A stretch of DNA of 64,000 bases from Streptomyces vietnamensis. Its GTDB lineage: Bacteria > Actinomycetota > Actinomycetes > Streptomycetales > Streptomycetaceae. The notes under the pieces were generated by a model. It worked only from the letters and a program-made list of their open reading frames with translations. It was not told where the DNA came from and did no database searches. Below are positions 56,448 through 64,000 of this stretch, one piece after another. Each line of letters begins with the position of its first letter. The stretch's first letter is position 1. The position numbers were made by a program, and so were the translations under genes. The stretch covers positions 5,088,001-5,152,000 of the forward strand of contig NZ_CP010407.1 of assembly GCF_000830005.1 (NCBI RefSeq), written 5' to 3'.

Positions 56448-58253
56448 ATGACCGCGGTACCCCCTGCCCAGAATCAGGACGAGGACGACTCGTACGACTA
56501 CGACGTCCTGGTCGTCGGCTCCGGCTTCGGCGGTTCGGTCACCGCCCTCCGCCTCACCGAGAAGGGCTACCGGGTCGGCGTCCTGGAGGCCGGGCGCCGG
56601 TTCGCGCGGGGTGAGCTGCCCAAGAACTCCTGGGACCTGAAGAACTTCCTGTGGGCCCCGACGCTCGGCCTGTACGGCATCCAGCGCATCCACCTGCTCG
56701 GCAACGTCATGGTCCTCGCCGGCGCGGGCGTCGGCGGCGGCTCGCTGAACTACGCCAACACCCTCTACGAGCCGCTCGCACCGTTCTTCGACGACCCGCA
56801 GTGGAAGGACATCACGGACTGGCGGGAGGAGCTCGCGCCCTACTACGACCAGGCCAAGCGGATGCTCGGCGTGCGCCTCAACCCGACCATGACCCCCTCG
56901 GACGTCCATCTGAAGGCGACCGCGCAGGCCATGGGCATCGGCGACACCTTCCACATGGCGCCGGTCGGAGTGTTCTTCGGCGATGGGGAGGACGGCGACG
57001 GGACGGCGCGGGCGAAGCCGGGCGGCGAGGTCGCCGACCCGTTCTTCGGCGGGGCCGGCCCCTCCCGCAAGGCCTGCACCGAATGCGGCGAGTGCATGAC
57101 CGGCTGCCGGCACGGCGCCAAGAACACCCTCAACGAGAACTACCTCTACCTCGCCGAGAAGGCGGGCGCGGTCGTCCACCCGATGACCTCGGTCGTCGCC
57201 GTCACCGAGGACTCGCGGGGCGGCTACGCGGTCAAGACCCTGCCGACCGACAACAGGAAGAAGGGCGCGGGCCGGACCTTCACCGCCCGCAAGGTCGTCA
57301 TCGCCGCCGGCACGTACGGCACGCAGACCCTGCTCCACCGGATGAAGGACACCGGGCTGCTGCCCCGCATCTCCGGCCGGCTCGGCGAGCTGACCCGTAC
57401 GAACTCCGAGGCGCTGGTCGGCTCGCAGACCACCGACCGCCGCTACCGCAAGCGGCACGGCAAGGACCGGGCCGACTTCACCAAGGGCGTCGCGATCACC
57501 TCGTCGATCCACCCGGACGACAACACCCACATCGAGCCGGTCCGCTACGGCAAGGGCTCCAACTCCATGGGCGGCATGACCGTCCTCCAGGTGCCCTACG
57601 GCGCGCACCGGGTCCGCAGGTGGCTGCTCGAACTGGTCAAGCACCCCGCGCTCGCCGCCCGCTCGCTGTCCAACCGGCGCTGGTCGGAGCGGACCATCAT
57701 CGGCCTCGTCATGCAGTCCCTGGACAACTCGCTCACCACCTACCGCAAGCCGGGCGGCATCGGAAAGGGCCTGCTCACCGCCCGCCAGGGCCACGGCACC
57801 CCCAATCCGACGCAGATCGAGGCGGCGACGCGGGCCGCGACCCTGCTCGCCGAGGAGATCAACGGCTTCGCCGGCTCCAACATCGGCGAGCTCATGGGCA
57901 CCCCGCTCACCGCGCACTTCCTGGGCGGCTGCCCGATCGGCGCCGACGGTACGACCGGCGTCATCGACCCGTACCACCGGCTCTACGGCCACCCGGGGAT
58001 CTCCGTCGTCGACGGCGCGGCCGTCTCCGCCAACCTCGGCGTCAACCCGTCCCTGACGATCACGGCCCAGGCGGAGCGCGCCATGTCCTTCTGGCCGAAC
58101 AAGGGCGAGGAGGACCCGCGGCCGCGGCAGGGCGAGGCGTACGTCCGGATCTCGGCGGTCGAGCCGAAGTCCCCCGCCGTCCCGGCCGAGGCCTTCGGCG
58201 CCCTGCGGCTGCCGTTCCTGGGGATGCCGGCGGTCCCGCCGAAGAAGGACTGA
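56448..58253 (+). CDS. GMC-family FAD oxidoreductase (cholesterol-oxidase-like)
   Basis: 601 residues. FAD motif YDVLVVGSGFGGSVTALRLTEKGYRVGVLEAG; VMVLAGAGVGGGSLNYANTLYEP; a cysteine cluster CTECGECMTGCRHGAKNTLNENYL near residue 207; C-terminal GMC signature HFLGGCPIG and VDGAAVSANLGVNPSLTITAQAERAM. No Tat signal or other export signal is seen, so it is probably cytoplasmic. Substrate unknown, with a sterol or other alcohol plausible. It starts 39 bases after the aldehyde dehydrogenase. Confidence 0.9.
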   Translation: MTAVPPAQNQDEDDSYDYDVLVVGSGFGGSVTALRLTEKGYRVGVLEAGRRFARGELPKNSWDLKNFLWAPTLGLYGIQRIHLLGNVMVLAGAGVGGGSLNYANTLYEPLAPFFDDPQWKDITDWREELAPYYDQAKRMLGVRLNPTMTPSDVHLKATAQAMGIGDTFHMAPVGVFFGDGEDGDGTARAKPGGEVADPFFGGAGPSRKACTECGECMTGCRHGAKNTLNENYLYLAEKAGAVVHPMTSVVAVTEDSRGGYAVKTLPTDNRKKGAGRTFTARKVVIAAGTYGTQTLLHRMKDTGLLPRISGRLGELTRTNSEALVGSQTTDRRYRKRHGKDRADFTKGVAITSSIHPDDNTHIEPVRYGKGSNSMGGMTVLQVPYGAHRVRRWLLELVKHPALAARSLSNRRWSERTIIGLVMQSLDNSLTTYRKPGGIGKGLLTARQGHGTPNPTQIEAATRAATLLAEEINGFAGSNIGELMGTPLTAHFLGGCPIGADGTTGVIDPYHRLYGHPGISVVDGAAVSANLGVNPSLTITAQAERAMSFWPNKGEEDPRPRQGEAYVRISAVEPKSPAVPAEAFGALRLPFLGMPAVPPKKD

Positions 58254-58339
58254 GCCCGTTCGGCTGAGCCTGTTCAGCCGAGCCCGTCGAGCTGAGCCCG
58301 TCGAGCTGAGCCCGTTCGACCGGGCCCGTTCGCAGGAAA

Positions 58340-58371
58340 GGGCGCTGCACCCCCCTCCGAGTGCAGCGCCC
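58340..58371. terminator. Terminator after the GMC oxidoreductase
   Basis: GGGCGCTGCAC (58340-58350), 10-base loop, GTGCAGCGCCC (58361-58371), perfect 11-base stem. Confidence 0.82.
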
Positions 58372-58493
58372 CTCCAGCTTTGGTGTTGCTGCATAGATGA
58401 CCTTCGGTCCCCGCGATTGGTTGTAGCGGTTGCGCAGGATCTTCGTGTGACGCGCGTCACGTCCTGGGGAGGGGTGTTCTCGAGCCGCACGAG

Positions 58494-58536
58494 AAGGGCC
58501 CCGCGCTCGCGATTCCGGTCGCGGCGCGGGGCCCTT
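58494..58536. terminator. Second strong hairpin terminator
   Basis: AAGGGCCCCGCG (58494-58505) pairs perfectly with CGCGGGGCCCTT (58525-58536); inner bases TCGCGA/TCGCGG extend it. Flanking A and T residues would give a U-rich end on the plus strand. It may terminate from either side. Confidence 0.8.
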
Positions 58537-58950
58537 GAGGTCGGCACCGGTGTCAGGGCAGCGGCGGTGCCGAGCGGGGCGGCGCCGGGGGGTTGCGCCG
58601 CAGGGGGAGGGGATCAGGAGGGGATCGGGGGACGGGAGGACGGGGGGATCGGCCGGTTGCGGCCGACCCCGGGCGTCCCCGGGGCCGACCGCCCTTTCTG
58701 GGTGACCGGGCTGCTGTCCCCTGCTGTCCGGTCACACGCGCTGGTGCGAGGTCCCACGACGTACCGGAGAGGTACGCCACACGCCCCAGCGAAGCCACGC
58801 GTGGTTTCATTCGGGCCCGCCCCTGGCTGGCACGGACACCCGGACCAACGAAGCCCGGCCGGAGCCGGTCACGCGCCGTACGGGTGAGAGCGGGACCGAA
58901 CGGGGGTGCGGGAGCACACTCAGACGCGTCGCCCGAGGCACCGCCGTCCC

Positions 58951-59256
58951 TCAGATGCGGCCCCGGCACAGCTCCAGCATCGTCATCGCGAGCGCCGTGC
59001 CCGGCTTGCCCAGGGCGTCCCTGTAGTGGCCGAGGACCTCCATCTCGCGGGCCAGGTTCACCCGGCGGCCACCGGAGGAGATCCGGGCCTCCTGGATGAC
59101 GGCCGAGACGGCCATCCGCTCCTGGATGAGACCGATGATCCGGTCGTCGAGGGCGTCGATGCGCTCGCGGGCGTCGCCGATCAGCGTCGCCGCCTCGTCG
59201 GTGCGGGCGCCGGTCTGCTCGGTGATGGTCTTCGGGGTCATGGTCTTCGTGGTCAC
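58951..59256 (-). CDS. Chorismate mutase (AroQ type)
   Basis: 101 residues from GTG 59256 (GAGGAG 8 bases upstream). All-helical AroQ fold: IGDARERIDALDDRIIGLIQERMAVSAVIQEARISSGGRRVNLAREMEVLGHYRDALGKPGTALAMTMLELCRGRI. The pattern R-(x)n-D-x2-I-(x2)-L-(x)4-M and the later R-E-x2-V are in the expected places for the active site. It converts chorismate to prephenate for Phe and Tyr. No other shikimate genes are adjacent. Expression is probably controlled by the leader peptide and hairpin at 59323-59445. Confidence 0.9.
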   Translation of the reverse strand: MTTKTMTPKTITEQTGARTDEAATLIGDARERIDALDDRIIGLIQERMAVSAVIQEARISSGGRRVNLAREMEVLGHYRDALGKPGTALAMTMLELCRGRI

Positions 59257-59322
59257 GGCGGGGGCTCCTCGTGGTGTCGGGTCCTGGAGCCCCGGGGCGA
59301 CATCGCCCGGAGACAAGCAGAA

Positions 59323-59349
59323 CGCCCCGGGCCTTGTCGGCCCGGGGCG
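59323..59349 (-). terminator. Attenuator hairpin upstream of chorismate mutase
   Basis: On the minus strand CGCCCCGGGCC, loop GACAA, GGCCCGGGGCG: a perfect 11-bp GC stem followed by TTCTGCTTGTCT. It lies 24 bases after the leader-peptide stop. GACAAGC just before it and GCTTGTC just after it can close an outer stem, and CGGCCC inside the leader frame can pair with GGGCCG of the first arm as an antiterminator. Confidence 0.72.
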
Positions 59350-59373
59350 CCTGGGAAGTCGCTTGTCAGTTGC

Positions 59374-59445
59374 TCAAGCAGCACGACCATGGCAGCCGGT
59401 GGGCCGGTTGCCATAGGTAAAGACGAAGGTCGAGTACTTGCGCAT
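59374..59445 (-). CDS. Aromatic-rich leader peptide of chorismate mutase
   Basis: 23 residues, ATG to TGA. It starts MRKYSTFVFTYGNRPT and ends GCHGRAA. Four of residues 4-11 are Tyr or Phe, coded TAC, TTC, TTT and TAT; TTT and TAT are very rare codons in this genome. A -10 like TACTGT (59455-59450) lies five bases before the ATG, so the transcript may be leaderless. Position before a terminator hairpin and a Phe/Tyr pathway gene fits classic ribosome-mediated attenuation. Confidence 0.7.
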   Translation of the reverse strand: MRKYSTFVFTYGNRPTGCHGRAA

Positions 59446-59526
59446 GGCGACAGTATGGACCCCTCCGCGCACCCCGGGACAACCCGGGTTCGGATGGTGA
59501 GACGAAAAGCGACACCGGCGCGCCGG

Positions 59527-59641
59527 TAGAATCGACAAATAGCCCCCCTTTCGGGGGACCCCAGGGAACCTCCGAGGAAGCTCCGAGGAACCCCCCAGGG
59601 AACCCCGAGGGAACCTCTCCTACCGCCGGAAGGCCGCCGTA
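59527..59641 (+). promoter_or_regulatory. guaA promoter and leader
   Basis: TAGAAT (59527-59532) is a good -10; no clear -35 is seen. The leader contains a small CCCCC-TTTC-GGGGG hairpin (59544-59557) and degenerate repeats of CCAGGGAACC/CCGAGGAA up to 59620. I cannot assign a riboswitch class to it. Confidence 0.45.
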
Positions 59642-61234
59642 GTGTCATCAGCGACTCCCGCTGCCGCGCCCGACGTCTCCAACCCGGACGTAGTCCTCGT
59701 TGTCGACTTCGGCGCCCAGTACGCCCAGCTCATCGCCCGTCGCGTCCGTGAGGCGCGGGTCTACAGCGAGATCGTCCCGTCCACCATGCCGGTGGCCGAG
59801 ATGCTGGCCAAGAACCCCAAGGCGATCATCCTCTCCGGCGGCCCGTCCTCCGTGTACGCCGAGGGCGCCCCGCGCCTCGACCGCGAGATCTTCGAGGCGG
59901 GCGTGCCCGTCTTCGGCATGTGCTACGGCTTCCAGCTGATGGCGACGACCCTCGGTGGCACCGTCGACAACACCGGTGCCCGCGAGTACGGCCGGACCCC
60001 GCTGCACGTCTCCAAGGCCGGCTCCACCCTCTTCGAGGGCACCCCGGTCGAGCAGTCGGTGTGGATGTCGCACGGCGACGCCTGCTCCGCCGCCCCCGAG
60101 GGCTTCACCGTCACCGCCTCCACGGACGTCGTGCCGGTCGCCGCCTTCGAGAACGACGAGAAGAAGCTGTACGGCGTCCAGTACCACCCCGAGGTGCTGC
60201 ACTCCACGCACGGCCAGCAGATCCTCGAGCACTTCCTCTACCGCGGCGCCGGCATCCAGCCGTCCTGGACCACCGGCAACGTCATCGAGGAGCAGGTCGC
60301 GGCCATCCGCGCCCAGGTCGGCGACAAGCGCGCCATCTGCGGCCTCTCCGGCGGCGTCGACTCCGCCGTGGCCGCGGCCCTCGTCCAGAAGGCCATCGGC
60401 GACCAGCTCACCTGCGTCTACGTCGACCACGGCCTGATGCGCAAGGGCGAGACCCAGCAGGTCGAGAAGGACTTCGTCGCCGCGACCGGCGCCCGCCTGG
60501 TCGTCGTCGACGCGGAGAAGCGCTTCCTCGACGCCCTCGCCGGCGTCTCCGACCCGGAGACCAAGCGCAAGATCATCGGCCGTGAGTTCATCCGCGTCTT
60601 CGAGCAGGCGCAGCTGGAGATCCTCCAGGAGGAGGGCCCCGAGGTCGCCTTCCTCGTCCAGGGGACCCTCTACCCGGACATCGTCGAGTCCGGCGGTGGC
60701 ACCGGCACGGCCAACATCAAGTCCCACCACAACGTGGGCGGCCTCCCCGACGACATCGAGTTCGAGCTCGTCGAGCCGCTGCGCCAGCTCTTCAAGGACG
60801 AGGTCCGGATGGTCGGCCAGGAGCTCGGCCTGCCGGAGGAGATCGTCCAGCGCCAGCCGTTCCCCGGCCCCGGCCTCGGCATCCGCATCGTCGGCGAGGT
60901 CACCAAGGAGCGCCTGGACCTGCTGCGCGAGGCCGACGCCATCGCCCGCGAGGAGCTCACCGCGGCCGGCCTCGACCGCGAGATCTGGCAGTGCCCGGTC
61001 GTCCTGCTCGCCGACGTCCGCTCCGTGGGCGTCCAGGGCGACGGCCGCACCTACGGTCACCCGATCGTGCTGCGTCCCGTCTCCTCCGAGGACGCCATGA
61101 CGGCCGACTGGTCGCGCCTGCCCTACGAGGTGCTCGCCAAGATCTCGACCCGCATCACCAACGAGGTCGCCGACGTCAACCGTGTCGTCCTGGACGTCAC
61201 GAGCAAGCCGCCGGGCACCATCGAGTGGGAGTAA
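59642..61234 (+). CDS. guaA: GMP synthase (glutamine-hydrolysing)
   Basis: 530 residues, GTG start. It aminates XMP to GMP. Glutaminase domain: [18 protein letters not shown], catalytic Cys in [13 protein letters not shown], His/Glu in [15 protein letters not shown]-pyrophosphatase domain: [18 protein letters not shown], then [12 protein letters not shown]. The dimerisation domain ends in KPPGTIEWE, as in all GuaA. Closed by a terminator at 61253. Confidence 0.97.
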   Translation: MSSATPAAAPDVSNPDVVLVVDFGAQYAQLIARRVREARVYSEIVPSTMPVAEMLAKNPKAIILSGGPSSVYAEGAPRLDREIFEAGVPVFGMCYGFQLMATTLGGTVDNTGAREYGRTPLHVSKAGSTLFEGTPVEQSVWMSHGDACSAAPEGFTVTASTDVVPVAAFENDEKKLYGVQYHPEVLHSTHGQQILEHFLYRGAGIQPSWTTGNVIEEQVAAIRAQVGDKRAICGLSGGVDSAVAAALVQKAIGDQLTCVYVDHGLMRKGETQQVEKDFVAATGARLVVVDAEKRFLDALAGVSDPETKRKIIGREFIRVFEQAQLEILQEEGPEVAFLVQGTLYPDIVESGGGTGTANIKSHHNVGGLPDDIEFELVEPLRQLFKDEVRMVGQELGLPEEIVQRQPFPGPGLGIRIVGEVTKERLDLLREADAIAREELTAAGLDREIWQCPVVLLADVRSVGVQGDGRTYGHPIVLRPVSSEDAMTADWSRLPYEVLAKISTRITNEVADVNRVVLDVTSKPPGTIEWE

Positions 61235-61252
61235 TCGCTCCCGCACGCGTGT

Positions 61253-61288
61253 GAAGCCGCCGCTCCGGACCTCCGGGGCGGCGGCTTC
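61253..61288 (+). terminator. Terminator after guaA
   Basis: GAAGCCGCCGC (61253-61263) pairs with GCGGCGGCTTC (61278-61288), with a CCGG/CCGG inner stem. Confidence 0.82.
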
Positions 61289-61345
61289 GTCGTGTTCACG
61301 TCGGGACTCTGGTGACTTGACCGGCCGGGCGTTACCTTCCGGCGC

Positions 61346-62134
61346 ATGAGCGTGATACCGGACCCCGTCCCCGTCGAACGGCTCCACTTCGCCCTGCCGC
61401 CCGTCCACGCGACGGCCGAGGAGGAACGCACCCACCGCAAGCAGCGGCTCGCGGGCGCGCTCCGGCTCTTCGGGCGGCTCGGGTACGAGGAGGGCGTCTC
61501 GGGCCACATCACCGCCCGCGACCCGGAGCACCCCGACTGCTTCTGGGTGAACCCCTTCGGGGCGCCGTTCGAGGAGCTCACCGCGAGCGACCTCATCCTG
61601 GTCAACGGCGACGGACAGGTCGTCCGGGGCGGCCACCACGTCAACCAGGCCGCCTTCACCGTCCACGCCCAGGTCCACCGCGCCCGGCCCGACGCCGTCG
61701 CCGTCGCCCACACCCACTCCGTCCACGGGCGGGCCCTCGCCGCGCTCGGCGAACTCCTCGACCCGATCACCCAGGAGGCCTGCGCCTTCTACCAGGACCA
61801 CGCCCTCTACGACGCCTACACCGGCGTCACCGTGGACGCCGAGGAAGGCCGCCGGATCGCCGTCGCCCTCGGCACCTTCAAGGCGATCGTGCTCCGCAAC
61901 CACGGGCTGCTCACCGTCGGCACCTCCGTCGACGCGGCCGCCTGGTGGTTCATCGCCCTGGAACGCTGCGCCCAGGTCCAGCTGGCCGCGCGGGCGGCCG
62001 GCAAGCCCGTGCTCATCGACCACCGCGAGGCGGTCGCCACCCGGGAACAGCTCGGCAGCGACCTCGTCGCCTGGATCAACTACCAGCCCCTGTGGCGCAG
62101 GATCAGCCGGACGGACCCCGAACTCCTGTCGTAA
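61346..62134 (+). CDS. Class II aldolase/adducin family protein
   Basis: 262 residues. QRLAGALRLFGRLGYEEGVSGHITARDPEHPDCFWVNPFG is the conserved N-terminal signature. Zinc-binding His residues are likely in AVAHTHSVHGRALAAL and in KAIVLRNHGLLTVG. Members cleave sugar phosphates or decarboxylate; the substrate is not evident here. Monocistronic, between the guaA terminator and an unrelated gene. Confidence 0.9.
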   Translation: MSVIPDPVPVERLHFALPPVHATAEEERTHRKQRLAGALRLFGRLGYEEGVSGHITARDPEHPDCFWVNPFGAPFEELTASDLILVNGDGQVVRGGHHVNQAAFTVHAQVHRARPDAVAVAHTHSVHGRALAALGELLDPITQEACAFYQDHALYDAYTGVTVDAEEGRRIAVALGTFKAIVLRNHGLLTVGTSVDAAAWWFIALERCAQVQLAARAAGKPVLIDHREAVATREQLGSDLVAWINYQPLWRRISRTDPELLS

Positions 62135-62307
62135 CACCATCGCTTCACCCTTCTGTACGTCAATGAGATGGCGCGGCAATCACTCTCCGGCGGGGCGCAC
62201 GCGGCAGGCGCGAGAGCCGCGGGTACGGCACAATTCCGTGGAATCAACGGCTGGTTGGCTCTTCGGGGCGCGCCGGGACACATCGACGCGGGCCGTGAAA
62301 TGAGCTC

Positions 62308-63561
62308 GTGAGCTCGGGAGTGAGCACCGTGGCGGTTCAAGAGGCGAGACAGTACGGCGAGCACGCGACGGCCTGTGCCGGCTGCGCCCACTGCGGGCAG
62401 GCCGGACACCGACGGGCCGTCGCCGCCTTCCTCGCCCGGCGCGACGAGCTCGCCGCCGGGCACGGCGTCCCCGCGGCCGTCGCCCACTCCCCGGTCGCCG
62501 CCCGCCAGTGGGTCTCCGACGAGCTCGCCCAGTCCGCCCGCGCCGTGGCCGTGCGCGGCCGGGAGGCCGGACTCGCCTGGCTCGACCGGGTACGGCGCGG
62601 AGGGCTCGGCGCGGTCTGGGGCGCCGTCCTGGCCCTCCTCCTCGGCCAGGCCCTCACCGCCATCGACGGCGGCTGGACCGGCGCCCGCACGGCCGGCCTC
62701 TGCACCGCCCTGGTCCTCGCCGTCCTGCTCAGCGCCGCCGCACACGCCCACCGGGCCCGCGGCGGCCTCCTCGCCCCGCTGATCGGCGAGGACAACCGGC
62801 TCTCCACCACCCGCGCCGTCGCCGCCGGCTGGCTCCTCCTCCTCGGCTACACCCTCCTCTTCCTCGCCTTCCGCTCCCCGGGCGCGACCGCCTTCGGTCT
62901 GGCCCGGGGCGCGGGCCTCCTCACGGTCCTCGCCCTCGTCGCCTCCGTCACCGTCACCTCCCGTCTCGTCGTCGCCCTCGGCATCGCCGCCGGCCGCCTC
63001 CAGAAGGTGCGCGCCGACCGCCCGCGCGCCGCCGACCTGGTCTGCGACGACAGCGGCCGGGCCGCCCTCGCCGACGTCCAGTACCTCCTCGTCTCCGGCG
63101 CCGTCCTGGCTCTGGCCGCCGTCGGCCTGGCCCGCGACCCCGACCGCCTCCCCGAGGTGCCCTGGTCGCTCGTGCTGCTCGTCGGCGTCTCGGCGGCCTG
63201 GCACCTCGCCGCGAAGTGCACCGAGGGCGTCCGCCCCACGATCCACTCCGTGGTCCGCTCCCGGGAGGCGGGCGACCTCGACGCCCCGATCCGTACCGGA
63301 GACGACATCGAGATCCGCGGCTGCGGCTTCGTCCCGCCCGGCGCCGGCGCCCCCGACCCGCTGACCCGGCTGGTCGTCCGCATCGGCCCCGTCCACGCCC
63401 ACGTCCCGCTGGTCCCGGTCCCGGGCGGCTTCGCCAACCCCACCGACTCCGCTCTGACCGTCCCCCTCCCGGCGGACGTGGAACCGGGCCGGGTGGAGGT
63501 CTCGGTCGTCACGGCGGCCGGCGTGGAGACCAACCGGATCACGATCGACGTCGTGGACTGA
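62308..63561 (+). CDS. Hypothetical multi-pass membrane protein
   Basis: 417 residues, GTG start. The N-terminus carries CAGCAHCG, a possible metal or redox knot. About six helices run from residue 95 to 300 ([96 protein letters not shown]). The last about 100 residues form a beta-rich IPT/TIG-like domain (GDDIEIRGCGFVPPG, VTAAGVETNRITIDVVD). Family not recognised. The architecture suggests a surface-facing C-terminal domain. Confidence 0.82.
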   Translation: MSSGVSTVAVQEARQYGEHATACAGCAHCGQAGHRRAVAAFLARRDELAAGHGVPAAVAHSPVAARQWVSDELAQSARAVAVRGREAGLAWLDRVRRGGLGAVWGAVLALLLGQALTAIDGGWTGARTAGLCTALVLAVLLSAAAHAHRARGGLLAPLIGEDNRLSTTRAVAAGWLLLLGYTLLFLAFRSPGATAFGLARGAGLLTVLALVASVTVTSRLVVALGIAAGRLQKVRADRPRAADLVCDDSGRAALADVQYLLVSGAVLALAAVGLARDPDRLPEVPWSLVLLVGVSAAWHLAAKCTEGVRPTIHSVVRSREAGDLDAPIRTGDDIEIRGCGFVPPGAGAPDPLTRLVVRIGPVHAHVPLVPVPGGFANPTDSALTVPLPADVEPGRVEVSVVTAAGVETNRITIDVVD

Positions 63562-63651
63562 GCCTCAGGCCCCCTTCCCGCGTCCCGGCCGCCCGGTGCG
63601 GGGAGAATCGTTCCGCGAACAGTCGTACGGGGCGTGGAGAGGTGACCGACG

Positions 63652-64000
63652 ATGACGGGACAGAAGGACGCCGGCTCGGGCAAGGCCCGGGATGCCGACG
63701 GCACCGACGGTGACGGTGGGCGCTTCGTCGAGCGGAAGGCCACCTTCGACCTGTGGAGGGCGACCGCCTCCCGCTATGCCCTCCTTCCGCTGCGGATCTT
63801 CCTCGGGGTCACCTTCGTCTACGCCGGACTCGACAAGCTCACCGACTCCGCCTTCTTCGCCGACACGGGCAGCGGTTCCATCGGGGAGATGATGCGCGGC
63901 GTCCGCGACAGCTCCGCGATCCCCGCCCTCGTCGACCTCGCCCTCAACAACCCGACCGGCTTCGGCTACGCCATCGCCTTCGGAGAGCTCGCCGTCGGGC
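63652..64000 (+). CDS. DoxX family membrane protein, N-terminal part
   Basis: 116 codons are visible before the window ends. A charged N-terminus (KDAGSGKARDADGTDGDGG) leads to YALLPLRIFLGVTFVYAGLDKLTDSAFFADTGSGSIGEMMRGVRDSSAIPALVDLALNNPTGFGYAIAFGELAVG, the typical first helix and GLDKL motif of DoxX/TQO-small-subunit-like proteins. Function uncertain; some members take part in thiosulfate or redox metabolism. It starts 90 bases after the preceding gene. Confidence 0.85.
   Translation, partial: MTGQKDAGSGKARDADGTDGDGGRFVERKATFDLWRATASRYALLPLRIFLGVTFVYAGLDKLTDSAFFADTGSGSIGEMMRGVRDSSAIPALVDLALNNPTGFGYAIAFGELAVG

Larger units (their letters stand above)
58254..58950. other. Gene-poor intergenic region with repeats and two terminators
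   Basis: It begins with tandem units GAGCCCGTTCG/GAGCCCGTCGAGCT (58254-58332), then two terminator hairpins. Beyond 58553 the minus strand has an open frame of 138 codons that is Pro/Arg-rich and without recognisable domains; I could not tell it from chance in this GC-rich DNA. Apart from the entries below I see no supported gene here. Confidence 0.6.

Noticed and set aside
54630..58547. 1305-codon open frame on the minus strand, and similar long frames (5069-7525, 10189-13035, 1382-3133)
   Set aside because: They lie opposite well-identified genes (aldehyde dehydrogenase, GMC oxidoreductase, glmS, alr, glmM). Their Val/Leu/Gly/Arg/Asp-rich composition is the usual shadow of GC-rich coding DNA.
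58553..58969. Possible 138-residue minus-strand protein
   Set aside because: Pro/Arg-rich with no domain or convincing start, and its 5' end overlaps the chorismate mutase gene. Left as unassigned intergenic DNA.

Overview
The window is a chromosomal-core segment of a high-GC actinomycete, almost certainly a Streptomyces. The grounds are a roughly 70+ percent GC look, pervasive GTG starts and GTGA stop/start overlaps, and a block of developmental genes (whiD, bldM, shbA) next to guaB in the order known from Streptomyces. No tRNA, rRNA or CRISPR array was seen. Almost everything looks vertically inherited. The clear exception is one solitary TnpB element around 33.3-34.8 kb, which has lower GC.

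Layout. 0-3 kb: end of an ABC-F ATPase, then rplM-rpsI (closed by a classical terminator) and glmM. 3-13 kb: DUF389 membrane protein, coaA, glmS, acpS, nnr, an L,D-transpeptidase, alr, a lipase-like hydrolase and tsaE, which is cell-wall precursor and cofactor housekeeping. 13-17.6 kb: a small protein behind an iron-box-like palindrome, a degenerate L,D-transpeptidase-like protein, the tRNA t6A genes tsaB and tsaD around rimI, and a polysaccharide-deacetylase lipoprotein. 17.6-22.9 kb: a YciI/ECF42 sigma pair with its predicted promoter, two unknown proteins, a THUMP-like methyltransferase, and a second deacetylase lipoprotein with a tiny lipoprotein behind it. 22.9-25.2 kb: groES-groL with two CIRCE operators.

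25-33 kb: an accessory carbohydrate-uptake locus. A sugar ABC transporter and a D-2-hydroxyacid dehydrogenase form one minus-strand operon. A DeoR-HTH/LacI-sensor hybrid regulator and a DUF2264 protein follow. The two promoters (transporter and DUF2264) have nearly the same hexamers and carry shared GATCGAA operator words, so they probably form one regulon. 33-37 kb: the TnpB element, an SDR, a MOSC protein and a LysR regulator. 37-43 kb: whiD, bldM (behind a perfect BldN-type promoter), shbA, guaB, a guaB paralogue and two small membrane proteins.

43-64 kb: a nucleotide-sugar dehydrogenase lacking its catalytic cysteine, glpD, then three consecutive kinase-fold genes (kinase, pseudokinase, kinase), each with one membrane helix and a similar extracytoplasmic domain. 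Next come a succinate-semialdehyde dehydrogenase paired with a GMC oxidoreductase, a chorismate mutase behind what reads as an aromatic-codon attenuator, guaA, a class II aldolase family protein, an unknown membrane protein and the start of a DoxX protein.

The most interesting points are the chorismate mutase leader peptide/attenuator, the pseudokinase whose fold is split by a long YEPE-repeat insertion, the two degenerate enzymes (L,D-transpeptidase-like and sugar dehydrogenase), the self-contained sugar regulon, and a pair of inverted repeat elements with compensating stem changes.
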